Source: JACRBK01 sp964427955
GTDB taxonomy: Bacteria; Chloroflexota; Anaerolineae; Aggregatilineales; Aggregatilineaceae
Direction: 5' to 3'
Length of the DNA: 20,953 bases
NCBI GenBank assembly: GCA_964427955.1
Contig: CAYRWY010000047.1
Span: 1 to 20,953 of the forward strand
Below, in pieces: positions 1 to 7,491 of this stretch (positions are counted from its first letter, which is position 1; each line of letters begins with the position of its first letter). The position numbers and the translations under genes were made by a program. The notes below the pieces were generated by a model. It ran no database searches. It was given only the letters and a program-made list of their open reading frames with translations, and was not told the DNA's origin.

Positions 1-1351
1 TCATGGCCTCGGCCCGCGCGGCGACCGGGCGATCCGTCGCGAACAGCGTGACGTACACCGGCGCGGCGACCATCCCCGCTGCCAGCAGCGTGAGCAGCAC
101 CCCTCGCCCATCGTTTTTTATGGGAGAGGGGGCAGGGTTTTTCCGCCGCCAGACGATCCACCCGATCCCGATCCAGCCTGCCGCCAGCAGCGGGAACACG
201 ATCCGCCCCGCTTCGTAGAAATACTGGGTCAGGCCGAGCAGCACGCCCGCGCCCGCATACGCCAGGCGGCGCTGGGTCCGCAGCGCATACGCCAGGACGG
301 CCAGCGCCAGTGTCCCGCACAGCGGATCGGCGATGTTGTTCAGCCCCAGGCGGCTGAAATGCACGTGGATCGGCAGCGTCGCCAGCAGCGCCGCCGCGCT
401 GAACGCCGTCTGCCGGTCGTACAGGGTGCGTGCCAGCCCGTACAACGCCGGGATCGTCAGCGTGCCTAGCAGGGCGCTGGTCAGCCGCAGCCCGGCCAGG
501 TTGCGGCCCAGCAGCCCGATCCCCCAGCTTTCCCAGTAGGGATACAGCCGGGGAAAGGCGATCACCGGGCTGATCGGTTGCAGCAGGGGAACGTTGGATA
601 CCCGTTCGGCGCTCAGGGCGGCGCTGGCGAAGTTCAGCTCGTCCACGAAGGCGTGGATGGCGCTGTTCAGGTGCCAGACGCGCAGCACGAACGCCAGAAG
701 GGTGAGGATCAGCACCAGCGCGAGATCTTGCTTATGTTGCGATACGCTACCGGATATTCGTAGGGGCAATTGATCCCGATCTTGATCGCTGTATCGCTTC
801 CCCATCCTCGCCAGCCCCCACGCCACCAGCACGCCGCCCGCGACCAGCAGGGCGAACTGCTCGTCGGAGGCCATCCCCGTGTCCCAGTGCCACCGGGCAT
901 TGGCCTGGGCCAACCCGGCCAGCGCCGCCCCGCCCGCCAGGGTGAGCATCACGCCGATTCCGTAGCGGCGGGCCAGTCGCATCCCGCGCGCCCACCCGGT
1001 GGGGCCAGCCGTCGCTAAGTCCGGATCAGGTCGGGGCGCTGCCTCCCCTCTCTGATGGGAGAGGGGGCGGGGGTGAGGGCCATTTCCCGCCAGCGCCAGC
1101 GCCGCGATCAGCAGTCCGCCGCCGATCAGCATCAGCCGCGCGGCGTCGCTCACTCCGGTGAAAGGTACGTCGTCGTGGCGGGGGCGTCCGGGCGAGAATT
1201 CGTAGGCGCGGACCCGGTCGGGGAGCTGGTTCAGTTCGACCAGCGGATCGGGGCGAAAACGCAGGGCGCTGACGATCATCACGATCCAGGCCGCCAGCGC
1301 GCACACGCGGGCCAGTGGTCGTCGCCACCGGGCGAACGTCGTGTGGATCAT
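1..1351 (-). CDS. GT39-like membrane glycosyltransferase (ArnT/PMT type), 3' end outside window
   Basis: The frame is open from the ATG at 1351 to the window edge (450 codons, no stop), so the C-terminus is missing. The ATG overlaps the TGA of the upstream GNAT-Nudix gene (ATGA), which indicates translational coupling. Many hydrophobic segments are visible, for example near residues 11-32, 70-89, 120-140 and 205-225. After the segment ending LRVWHLNS comes an acidic VDELNFASAAL stretch, like the first-loop Asp-Glu motif of GT-C enzymes. Further on are PIHVHFSRLGLNN and LGLTQYFYEAGR, typical of the GT39/PMT_2 group. Such enzymes use polyprenyl-phosphate sugars at the outer face of the membrane; the substrate here cannot be read. 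Two palindromic repeats are inserted in frame, at about residues 91-104 and 405-418. Family assignment is fairly secure, specificity unknown. Confidence 0.75.
   Translation of the reverse strand, partial: MIHTTFARWRRPLARVCALAAWIVMIVSALRFRPDPLVELNQLPDRVRAYEFSPGRPRHDDVPFTGVSDAARLMLIGGGLLIAALALAGNGPHPRPLSHQRGEAAPRPDPDLATAGPTGWARGMRLARRYGIGVMLTLAGGAALAGLAQANARWHWDTGMASDEQFALLVAGGVLVAWGLARMGKRYSDQDRDQLPLRISGSVSQHKQDLALVLILTLLAFVLRVWHLNSAIHAFVDELNFASAALSAERVSNVPLLQPISPVIAFPRLYPYWESWGIGLLGRNLAGLRLTSALLGTLTIPALYGLARTLYDRQTAFSAAALLATLPIHVHFSRLGLNNIADPLCGTLALAVLAYALRTQRRLAYAGAGVLLGLTQYFYEAGRIVFPLLAAGWIGIGWIVWRRKNPAPSPIKNDGRGVLLTLLAAGMVAAPVYVTLFATDRPVAARAEAM
99..137. repeat. Palindromic CCCCTCTCCCAT-type element inside the glycosyltransferase gene
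   Basis: Arms at 100-111 and 120-131 pair with one mismatch around a T-rich loop. The element matches the core of the intergenic palindromes at 13900, 13951, 17016 and 20920. It is read in frame as a Pro/Asn/Gly-rich stretch (about residues 405-418 of the glycosyltransferase). Confidence 0.7.
1042..1080. repeat. Palindromic CCCCTCTC/GAGAGGGG element inside the glycosyltransferase gene
   Basis: Arms CCCCTCTC (1045-1052) and GAGAGGGG (1059-1066) are followed by a GGGTGAGGGC tail, as in the intergenic copies. On the minus strand it is translated without breaking the frame as a Pro/Arg/His-rich stretch (about residues 91-104) just after the second membrane segment. Confidence 0.75.
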
Positions 1352-2208
1352 AGGGCGTGATGGGCGGCGATGGCGTCCAGGACGAAACCGCCCAGCAGCG
1401 TACCTCCGGCGTGGAGCGCGGCCACCTCCTCGAAGGTGAACCAGTCCAGCCCGGCGATCTCGTCCGGGGCCGGGGCGAAGTCGAAGTCGTGCACCCGCAC
1501 CCGGTAGCAGTGGTGCACGTTCCCTTCGTGGGGGAAGGCGCCGAGGTAATCCAGCAGCTCGCTTTCGACCCGGAACTCCTCACGCAGCTCGCGCCGCAGC
1601 GTCGCGGCGTGATCCGGATCGCCGGGATCGATCCGCCCGCCGGGGATCGACCACTTGCCCAGGTGGGCAGGGTTGATGTAATGGTGCTGGACCAGCAAGT
1701 AGCGCCCGTCACGCTCGATCACGGCGCGGACGGTGATCCGGCCCGGAAACGTGCGCCGGAAAATCTGGGTCGGCACCCCCGCCGGGTTGAGCGATCCGGG
1801 TTCGGCGGGCCGGAAGCCCATTTGCTCGTAGAAGGCGCGGGCGGCTTCTCCGCCGGAGACCCCGTCCGCAAAGGTGGTCAGGGACATTTCCGCCGGGGGC
1901 CGGACCAGGCCGAAGGCGTGCTCCACCAGAACGCGCGCCACCCCGGCACGGCGGCAGCGGGCCGCCACGGCCAGCCAGCCGATCTTGTAGTCCGGGGGGT
2001 GGATCGAGAGCAGCAGCGCCCCGGCCAGCGGCGCGCCGGGTGGGCCGTCCAACGCGCGGACGCACCAGGCCGTCCCCTCGTCGATTTTCCGGCGCAGCGT
2101 GGCGCGAAACGCCGGATCATCGACCATCGGCCCGAACAGCGGCTCGACTTCGGTGGCCAGCGCCAGCCAACCGGGCAGATCGTCGGGGTGAGCGGGGACT
2201 ACGTCCAT
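1348..2208 (-). CDS. GNAT acetyltransferase-Nudix hydrolase fusion protein
   Basis: This is a 286-aa protein from the ATG at 2208. An in-frame start further upstream (2295) would overlap era by 76 bases, so the later start, 11 bases after the era stop, is preferred. Residues ~1-150 are GNAT-like: an IGWLAVAARCRRAGVARVLV strand/loop contains the acetyl-CoA pyrophosphate loop (RRAGVA, ~86-91), followed by an AARAFYEQMGF motif. Residues ~155-280 are a Nudix domain: GKWSIPGGRID leads into RELREEF (~206-212), which keeps the metal-binding REL.EE core. The box is not canonical: the Gly after EE is Arg and the first Glu is not in register. Substrates of both halves are unknown. It sits between era and the glycosyltransferase in one run and overlaps the latter by 4 bases. 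Confidence 0.8.
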   Translation of the reverse strand: MDVVPAHPDDLPGWLALATEVEPLFGPMVDDPAFRATLRRKIDEGTAWCVRALDGPPGAPLAGALLLSIHPPDYKIGWLAVAARCRRAGVARVLVEHAFGLVRPPAEMSLTTFADGVSGGEAARAFYEQMGFRPAEPGSLNPAGVPTQIFRRTFPGRITVRAVIERDGRYLLVQHHYINPAHLGKWSIPGGRIDPGDPDHAATLRRELREEFRVESELLDYLGAFPHEGNVHHCYRVRVHDFDFAPAPDEIAGLDWFTFEEVAALHAGGTLLGGFVLDAIAAHHAL

Positions 2209-2219
2209 CGGGAGCGCAT

Positions 2220-3161
2220 CTACTTCTGAATCCGGTAACCCAGCCGCCGCAGCGCGTTTTCGTCGCGCCGCCAGTTTTTGAGCACCTTGACCCACAGTTC
2301 CAGGTAGACGCGCGTCCCGACGAACTTTTCGATTTCCTCGCGCGACTGCTGGCTGATCGTCTTGAGCATCTGGCCGTGTTTGCCGATCACGATCCCCTTG
2401 TGCGAGTCGCGCTCGACGAAGATCGTCGCGCTGATGTAGGTCATGTTATCGTCGCGCGGCTTGTATTCTTCGACCTGGGTGGCGACGCCGTGCGGCACTT
2501 CCTGTTCCAGGTTGAGCAGCACTTTTTCGCGCACGATCTCCGCGACGATGTCCCGCACGGCGGTGTCCGAAAGCTGATCTTCGGGGAAGTAGCGCGGCCC
2601 TTCCGGGAGTTTGTCGAACAGGCGCTGCATCAGGTCGGGGATGCCCTGGCCGGATGTGGCGATGGTCGTCAGCCGTTCCGCGCCCGGCACCAACGCCTGG
2701 TGAGCGTCGAGATTGGCCTGAAGCTGCTCGCCGCTGGCCAGATCGATTTTGTTCTGGATCAGGATCACGGGGGTGACCCCTTCGGTCTGGCGGACGAGAT
2801 CGGCGATCCGGCGGTCTTCGTCGCTGGGCGGCTCGCTCGCGTCCACGACGAACAGAATCACGTCGGCGTCCTTGAGCGCGTCGATGGCCACGCGGACCAT
2901 GAACTCGCCCAGGGCGGTGCGCGGCTGGTGGATGCCCGGCGTATCCACAAAGATGATCTGCCCTTGATCCTGGGTCAGGATGCCCAACTGGCGCAGGCGG
3001 GTGGTCTGCGGCTTGGGAGAGACGATGGCGATTTTTTCCCCCAGGATGGCGTTCATCAACGTGGATTTGCCCACGTTGGGCCGCCCAATGACGGCGACAA
3101 AGCCGCTTTTGTGGCCTGGGGGCAGCATTTCGGGCAGATCAGGTTCGAAAGTTTCAGTCAT
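2220..3161 (-). CDS. era: GTPase Era
   Basis: The protein has 313 aa, close to the usual Era length. The N-terminal GTPase domain shows G1 GRPNVGKS (26-33), the PQTTR switch region (51-55), G3 DTPG (73-76) and G4 NKID (137-140). The G5 region is less standard (TSGQGIPDL, with TSG in place of SA). The C-terminal KH domain has GIVIGKHGQMLK (256-267) and ends in a basic WRRDENALRRLGY tail. Era binds the 3' end of 16S rRNA and assists 30S assembly at the membrane. The start at 3161 follows a GAGG ribosome binding site and lies 17 bases after the upstream helix-hairpin-helix gene. The sequence is complete, with no missing nucleotide-binding residue. Confidence 0.97.
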   Translation of the reverse strand: MTETFEPDLPEMLPPGHKSGFVAVIGRPNVGKSTLMNAILGEKIAIVSPKPQTTRLRQLGILTQDQGQIIFVDTPGIHQPRTALGEFMVRVAIDALKDADVILFVVDASEPPSDEDRRIADLVRQTEGVTPVILIQNKIDLASGEQLQANLDAHQALVPGAERLTTIATSGQGIPDLMQRLFDKLPEGPRYFPEDQLSDTAVRDIVAEIVREKVLLNLEQEVPHGVATQVEEYKPRDDNMTYISATIFVERDSHKGIVIGKHGQMLKTISQQSREEIEKFVGTRVYLELWVKVLKNWRRDENALRRLGYRIQK

Positions 3162-3178
3162 GCAATCCTCAATGGCAG

Positions 3179-3982
3179 TTAAAGCTCGTCTTTGAGCTTC
3201 TTCAGATCGGTCAGATTATGCCCCGCCGCCAGCGCGGCCTGTTCGGGCCAGCGATCCGGGTTCAGGGTGGTGAGTCCGGCTCCGGCCAGGATCAGGCGCA
3301 GCGTGTCGGGCGCGACGTGGGCGATGTCCTGGAAGGTCAGCAGCCCGGCCTGGAACAGGGCTTCCTGGGCTTTCGGGCCGATCCCTTCGATCTGGGTCAG
3401 ATCGTCGTGGACCTTGCCCCCGCTCTTGATCCGGCGCTGCAAGTCTTCGAGCGCGGTGAGTTCCCCGGCGGCGGCCAGGTGGGCCTGTGCGGGCCAGGAC
3501 GCCGTGCTGCCGACCAGCCGCACCTTCTGCCCTTTGATCATCGCTTCCAGGGCGTCGGGCGTCATGGCGGCAACCTGGGCGAAGGTGGTCACGCCTCCCG
3601 CGGCCAGCGCGGCGGCGGACTTGGGGCCGACGCCTTCGATCAGCGTCAGGTCGTCCGGCTTGGGCGGCTCAGCCACAGGCTCCGGTGCGGCGCTGGCCAC
3701 GGGTTCGGCGACAGGTTCAGCCGCAGCGGGCGCGTCGTGATGCCCGGTGTAGTAGGGGGTTTTGAGATCGTCGAACTGCTTCCAGGGGCGCAGGAAGAAC
3801 AGCCAGCCCGCCGCTCCCAGTGCCAGGACGGCCAGCCCGACGATCAACAGGCTGGTGGTCAGCGTATCGCTGGCGGTTCCCAGGGCGATCAGGAACAGCG
3901 CCACCATCGTCAGGGCAATCCCGGCCCCGGCCAGGTAAGCCATATTCTGTTCAATAGGGGATAGTTTTTCTTGTGCAGGCAC
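3179..3982 (-). CDS. Membrane-anchored protein with two helix-hairpin-helix modules
   Basis: This is a 267-aa protein. The chosen start is GTG at 3982, preceded by a GGAAGG ribosome binding site; an ATG 13 codons later has less support. Two hydrophobic segments (~15-36, ~41-63) are followed by an Ala/Pro/Glu linker (~83-108). Then come two copies of a roughly 75-residue module (110-182 and 192-264). Each begins DDLT.IEG(V/I)GPK, continues to a TF..(V/I)A...PD.L stretch, and ends WP.QA.LAA....L..L. The IEGxGPK motif is the helix-hairpin-helix signature seen in DNA-binding proteins and in DUF4332-like domains. It is the first gene of the era run. The function is not known; DNA or RNA contact near the membrane is inferred from the fold only. 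Confidence 0.75.
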   Translation of the reverse strand: MPAQEKLSPIEQNMAYLAGAGIALTMVALFLIALGTASDTLTTSLLIVGLAVLALGAAGWLFFLRPWKQFDDLKTPYYTGHHDAPAAAEPVAEPVASAAPEPVAEPPKPDDLTLIEGVGPKSAAALAAGGVTTFAQVAAMTPDALEAMIKGQKVRLVGSTASWPAQAHLAAAGELTALEDLQRRIKSGGKVHDDLTQIEGIGPKAQEALFQAGLLTFQDIAHVAPDTLRLILAGAGLTTLNPDRWPEQAALAAGHNLTDLKKLKDEL

Positions 3983-4108
3983 GGTAACCTTCCGTTCTTC
4001 AGATGATGAAGTTTAGTTTGGGCGAGCGCAGCCACTGCCTAATTGTGCCACAAATCCGGCTGAAACGACAAAACCCCTTGCAGCCGCGCTGCTCGGACGA
4101 TAAAGCTA

Positions 4109-4138
4109 TTGGCGCTGCCCGTTAAATTCCCTTATCCT
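4109..4138 (+). promoter_or_regulatory. Candidate sigma70-type promoter for the baeRF gene
   Basis: TTGGCG (4109-4114) and TATCCT (4133-4138) are separated by 18 bases and lie 24 bases upstream of the start codon. A strong AAAGGAGAGGG ribosome binding site precedes the ATG. The match is only moderate. Confidence 0.35.
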
Positions 4139-4162
4139 TAGTTTTAGAAAGGAGAGGGCTTT

Positions 4163-5302
4163 ATGGATGCTATAACCAGAGAAGACTTGAAAGCTTTGGT
4201 CGAAACCGAGGGTGAATGGTGTGTTTCCATTTTGTTGCCGACGGTGCGCACTGGCACGGAGATCCAACAGAACCCGATCCGTTTTAGAAACCTGCTGCGG
4301 GAGGCAGACAATCAACTTTCTCAACTTGGAGTGCGACCCCCTCAGATCGAACAGGTGTTGAAACCAGCCCAGGCCCTGTTGAACGAGGCCGGGGTCTGGC
4401 GGGAGATGGGGGACGGCCTGGCCGTGTTTTCCTCCCCCGATCACTTCAGCTCCCACCGCCTGCCCGTGGTCTTCGAGGAGCTGGTCGTCGTCAAACGGCG
4501 GTTTCACCTCAAGCCGCTGCTAGAGCTGCTGAGCGGGGACGGCCAGTTCTACGTGCTCGCGCTCAGCCAGGAGCGTGTCCGGCTGTTGGAAGGCTCGCGC
4601 CACAGCGTGAGTGCCCTGGACGTCTCCGGTCTGCCGGAGAGCCTGTCGGCGGCGCTGCAATACGAGCGGCCCGAACGGGCGCTGCGCACTGCCGCGGTCG
4701 GCACACAAGGGTTTCACGGGTTTGGAGGTGGGGGCGAAGAAGAGACCAAGCTCGACATCCTGCGCTACTTCCAACTGGTGGACAAGGGACTGCGCGAGCT
4801 GTTGGCCGACCAGCAGTCGCCGCTGGTCCTGGCCGGAGTCGACTTCCTGCTGCCGATCTACCGCGAAGCCAACACCTATCCGTTTTTGGTCTCCGAGGGG
4901 ATCGTGGGCAGTCCGGATGCCCTGAGCGCCAAGGACCTGCACCAGCGCGCCTGGGAGATCGTCAAACCGGCTTTCGCCAAAGCCCAGCAGACCCAAACCG
5001 AATACTTCTTGCAGTTGGCCGGGCAGAACGACGAACGCGCCAGCAGCGATCTCAAGCAGATCGTCCAGGCGGCGCACGGCGGGCGGATCGCGGCGCTGTT
5101 CGTGGCGCGCGGCGTCCAGATGTGGGGCGTCTACCGCGAGCACAGCCAGAACGTGCACGTCCACCCCACGCAGCAGCCCGGCGATCCCGATCTGCTCGAT
5201 CTGGCGGCGGTCCAGACCTTCGCCAATGGCGGCGCGGTCTACGTGGTCGAGCAGGGCCGGGTGCCCGGCGGCCAGGACTGGGCCGCGATCCTCCGCTACT
5301 AA
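4163..5302 (+). CDS. baeRF-family protein (bacterial release-factor-like)
   Basis: This is a 379-aa protein with an excellent ribosome binding site (GGAGAGGG, 4-5 bases before ATG). It aligns by eye with the bacterial archaeo-eukaryotic release factor-like families. Recognisable stretches are SILLPTVRTGTEIQQNPIR (~22-40), FEELVVVKRRFHLKPLL (~104-120), a YVLALSQERVRLLEG strand (130-144), LRYFQLVDKGLRELL (200-214), GVDFLLPIYREANTYP (225-240), a GDPDLLDLAAVQT motif (340-352) and the AAILRY end. In eRF1 a GGQ tripeptide catalyses peptide release; here the Gly-rich loop reads HGFGGGGEEE (185-194) with no GGQ. Ribosome- or stress-linked roles are proposed for the family, but the activity is unproven. 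It is monocistronic, closed by a terminator. Confidence 0.85.
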   Translation: MDAITREDLKALVETEGEWCVSILLPTVRTGTEIQQNPIRFRNLLREADNQLSQLGVRPPQIEQVLKPAQALLNEAGVWREMGDGLAVFSSPDHFSSHRLPVVFEELVVVKRRFHLKPLLELLSGDGQFYVLALSQERVRLLEGSRHSVSALDVSGLPESLSAALQYERPERALRTAAVGTQGFHGFGGGGEEETKLDILRYFQLVDKGLRELLADQQSPLVLAGVDFLLPIYREANTYPFLVSEGIVGSPDALSAKDLHQRAWEIVKPAFAKAQQTQTEYFLQLAGQNDERASSDLKQIVQAAHGGRIAALFVARGVQMWGVYREHSQNVHVHPTQQPGDPDLLDLAAVQTFANGGAVYVVEQGRVPGGQDWAAILRY

Positions 5303-5329
5303 CATTGGGACGCGTTATGCGCTAGACTC

Positions 5330-5370
5330 ACACCGCAAAGAGGAGATCCTTTTTGCGGTGTTGTTTTTCT
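5330..5370 (+). terminator. Rho-independent terminator after the baeRF gene
   Basis: A perfect 10-bp stem (ACACCGCAAA at 5330-5339, TTTGCGGTGT at 5352-5361) extends inward by four more pairs, one G-U, to an AGAT tetraloop. A T-rich tail (TGTTTTTCT) follows. It starts 28 bases after the stop codon. Confidence 0.8.
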
Positions 5371-5386
5371 TGTGTGAGGGGAAACT

Positions 5387-6298
5387 ATGGCCGGTATCCT
5401 CGTCTCAGGACTGATCAACCTCGAAACGACCGTCAAGATCGACCGCTTCCCGATTGACTACTGCCCGGTGCGCTACCCGTTTTTTGGCGTCAACAGCACC
5501 GTGTCCGGCGTGGGATACAACATCGCCAAAGCGCTGACGACCCTCGGCGCGCCGCTGCGCTTCGTCTCGATGGTCGGGCGCGATCTGATCTCCCGTCTGG
5601 TGTTGGAACAGCTCAAGACGGACGGCATCCCGTCGGGGTTCGTGATCGGCGCGCTGGCACAGACGCCCTGCTCGGCGATCCTGTACGATCCCAGCGGCAG
5701 GCGGATGATCAACGTCGATCTCAAAGAAGTTCAGGAGCGCGCCTACCCGGAGGCGTTGTTCGATCAGGCGGCGCACGGCGTCAGCCTGGCCGTCTTATGT
5801 AACATCAATTTCTCGCGGCCTTTCTTGCGCAAGATGCAGGCGTGCGGCGTGCCGATTGCGACCGACGTCCACGCGATTGCCAGCCTGGACGACGAGTACA
5901 ACCGCGATTTCATGGCGGCGGCCAGCGTGCTGTTCATGAGTGACGAGGCGCTGCCGTGCCCGCCCGAAGAGTGGGTGCGCCGGGTGTGGGATCGCTTTGG
6001 GGCGGAGATCGTGGTGGTGGGTCTGGGCGCGCAGGGGGCGCTGCTGGCCGTCCGGCGCGATGGCTTCGTCGAGCGCGTGCCCGCCGTCTACACCCGCCCG
6101 GTGATCAACACCATCGGGGCGGGGGATGCGCTGTTTTCGTGCTTCGTGCAGCACTACCAGCAGCGCGGCGATCCGTACCTCGCCATCAAAAAGGCGGTGG
6201 TCTTCGCCTCGTACAAAGTCGGGACGGCGGGGGCTGCGGAAGGCTTTCTCGACGCGGCAGGGTTGGATCGACTGTGGGCGAAAGTCTCCGCGCGGTAA
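5387..6298 (+). CDS. PfkB-family carbohydrate kinase
   Basis: This is a 303-aa ribokinase-like protein with a GAGGGG ribosome binding site before ATG. The N-terminal substrate loop reads GVNSTVSGVGYNIAKALTTLG (34-54, quoted in part: GVGYNIAKAL). A FVSMVGRD motif (59-66) follows. The C-terminal PfkB signature is NTIGAGDALFSCF (241-253), with GAGD (244-247) forming the anion hole and Asp247 as the expected catalytic base. The family phosphorylates sugars or nucleosides with ATP in the cytoplasm; the substrate is not evident from the sequence or from its neighbours. A terminator separates it from the baeRF gene, yet no convincing promoter lies in the short gap, so read-through or a promoter inside the upstream gene is possible. 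Confidence 0.9.
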   Translation: MAGILVSGLINLETTVKIDRFPIDYCPVRYPFFGVNSTVSGVGYNIAKALTTLGAPLRFVSMVGRDLISRLVLEQLKTDGIPSGFVIGALAQTPCSAILYDPSGRRMINVDLKEVQERAYPEALFDQAAHGVSLAVLCNINFSRPFLRKMQACGVPIATDVHAIASLDDEYNRDFMAAASVLFMSDEALPCPPEEWVRRVWDRFGAEIVVVGLGAQGALLAVRRDGFVERVPAVYTRPVINTIGAGDALFSCFVQHYQQRGDPYLAIKKAVVFASYKVGTAGAAEGFLDAAGLDRLWAKVSAR

Positions 6299-6307
6299 AA
6301 ACAGGTT

Positions 6308-6428
6308 CACCACAGAGGACACAGAGAGCACAGAGGAAAAACAAGAGAGAAAATGCTTTTTCTGTTTTTCTCTATTTTTTTCTGTTCTTCTCTGCTTTTT
6401 CTCCGTGTCCTCTGTGTCCTCTGTGGTG
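6308..6428. repeat. CACAGAGGA-type inverted repeat between convergent genes
   Basis: The left arm starts CACCACAGAGGACACAGAG at 6308. The same 19 bases appear inverted, ending at 6428. Within each arm, 9-base units (CACAGAGGA, CACAGAGAG) are repeated in tandem. The centre is strongly A-rich then T-rich. It fills the gap between the stop of the PfkB kinase and that of the B3/4 gene, and may serve as a two-way terminator. Confidence 0.8.
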
Positions 6429-6442
6429 CAGCTTCTTTTTCT

Positions 6443-7156
6443 CTACTCGACCGCGAACACCGGGTGGGACGGGGACAGCAGATCCGAGCGCAGCACCACG
6501 CCCGGTACATGCGCCGCCAGCAGCGCCTTGAGGTCGGCCATCGCCGCCGTGACATCCTGCTCCGCCGTGGCATGATGCCCCTCGATGGTGATCAGGGCCG
6601 CGGTCGTATCCTCGCGCGCGCCGCTTTGCTCGCTCTGCCGCCAGCACCACCGCCGTGCGCAGACCAGCCGGGTGTCGTCCACGAAGATCACTTCGCCAGG
6701 ATCGGGCCGGGCGACCTCGGTCGTCCCCAGGTCGGTGAACGACTCGTCCCCCTGGGCGAAGCAGACCGTGATCGTCCCGGTCGCCGCCCGCCGGTCCAGG
6801 ACCGCGATGGGCAGCGCGTAGCGGATGCTGACCAGGTTGCCCAGGTCCACCAGCAGATTGAGCGACGGAATGTCGCCCTGCTTGGTCAGACGGCGCAGCA
6901 GGGCTTCGGCGGCGCTGCGGTACTGGGTCGGCTTGACGCCGAAGGCGCTGAAGGCCCGCCGCCACGCGGCCAGCGTCGGCAGGTCGGACAGCGGCGTATC
7001 TCCGATGCGGCGCAGCACGGCCTGCTGTTCGGCGAGGTAGGCGTCCAGCACGGGGGGCGGAGTTGGTCCATTATGCAGATTCTCGGCCAGAATCACCCCG
7101 CCGCGAACTGCCGGGTAGCGGTCGAGCAGGGCGGCATCATAGCGAAACAGGTCCAT
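6443..7156 (-). CDS. B3/B4 tRNA-binding domain protein
   Basis: This is a 237-aa protein from the ATG at 7156, with AAGGAG about 10 bases upstream; an earlier in-frame ATG at 7183 would precede that site. The middle holds the stretch LPTLAAWRRAFSAFGVKPTQYRSAAEALLRR, seen here as AFGVKPTQYRSAAEALLRR, then SLNLLVDLGNLVSIRYALPI and GEVIFVDD. This pattern is typical of stand-alone B3/B4 domains, related to the editing module of the PheRS beta subunit. Stand-alone copies are presumed to act on aminoacyl-tRNA or related substrates in the cytoplasm, but no activity is established for this one. It is the last gene of the suf-linked minus-strand run and follows a disrupted small membrane protein gene. 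Confidence 0.8.
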   Translation of the reverse strand: MDLFRYDAALLDRYPAVRGGVILAENLHNGPTPPPVLDAYLAEQQAVLRRIGDTPLSDLPTLAAWRRAFSAFGVKPTQYRSAAEALLRRLTKQGDIPSLNLLVDLGNLVSIRYALPIAVLDRRAATGTITVCFAQGDESFTDLGTTEVARPDPGEVIFVDDTRLVCARRWCWRQSEQSGAREDTTAALITIEGHHATAEQDVTAAMADLKALLAAHVPGVVLRSDLLSPSHPVFAVE

Positions 7157-7163
7157 CGGGGTC

Positions 7164-7485
7164 TCACTCCTTCGGCTGCACATCCACGATCTTATCGATG
7201 TCGCGCGGCTGTTGGCGACCGATCACCATCCAGTTGAAATCCATCGTCTCGTCGCGGGCCGTCTACCCACCAGCGCCCGCGCTGCCGATCCACAGCTCGA
7301 TGATGTGATTCTGCGTGTGCCACGTCGGACCGGATTTGTAGAAGCCGATCTCGAAGCTGCGGTCGTTGTCCGGCGTGATCGGTGAAGCGCAGCGACGACG
7401 TCGGGTACAGCGCGATCCCGCCGACCAGCAGGGCCAGGATCGCCACGAACAACGTGATAGACGGGAGGGGGCGAGAAGTGGACAT
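7164..7485 (-). pseudogene. Small single-TM protein gene broken by a frame change and a stop
   Basis: An ATG at 7485, 6 bases after the Rieske stop, opens a frame encoding a membrane anchor (ITLFVAILALLVGGIALYP) and then SSLRFTD. A sensible protein then continues in another frame (PDNDRSFEIGFYKSGPTWHT, then QNHIIELWIGSAGAGG) up to a TAG at 7263-7265. After that, the same second frame reads ARDETMDFNWMVIGRQQPRD and ends at a TGA (7164-7166) just upstream of the B3/4 start. The good coding continuity across frames indicates a gene of about 105 codons with at least one single-base change near 7378 and a further lesion near 7265. True decay and assembly/sequencing error cannot be told apart here. 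No family was recognised. Confidence 0.7.
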
Positions 7486-7491
7486 GGCGAT

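Noticed and set aside
4040..4076. Possible minus-strand promoter for the helix-hairpin-helix/era run (TTGTCG, 18 bases, CACAAT)
   Set aside because: Both hexamers are weak, so it was not listed as a feature, although a promoter must lie somewhere in 3983-4162 or further upstream.
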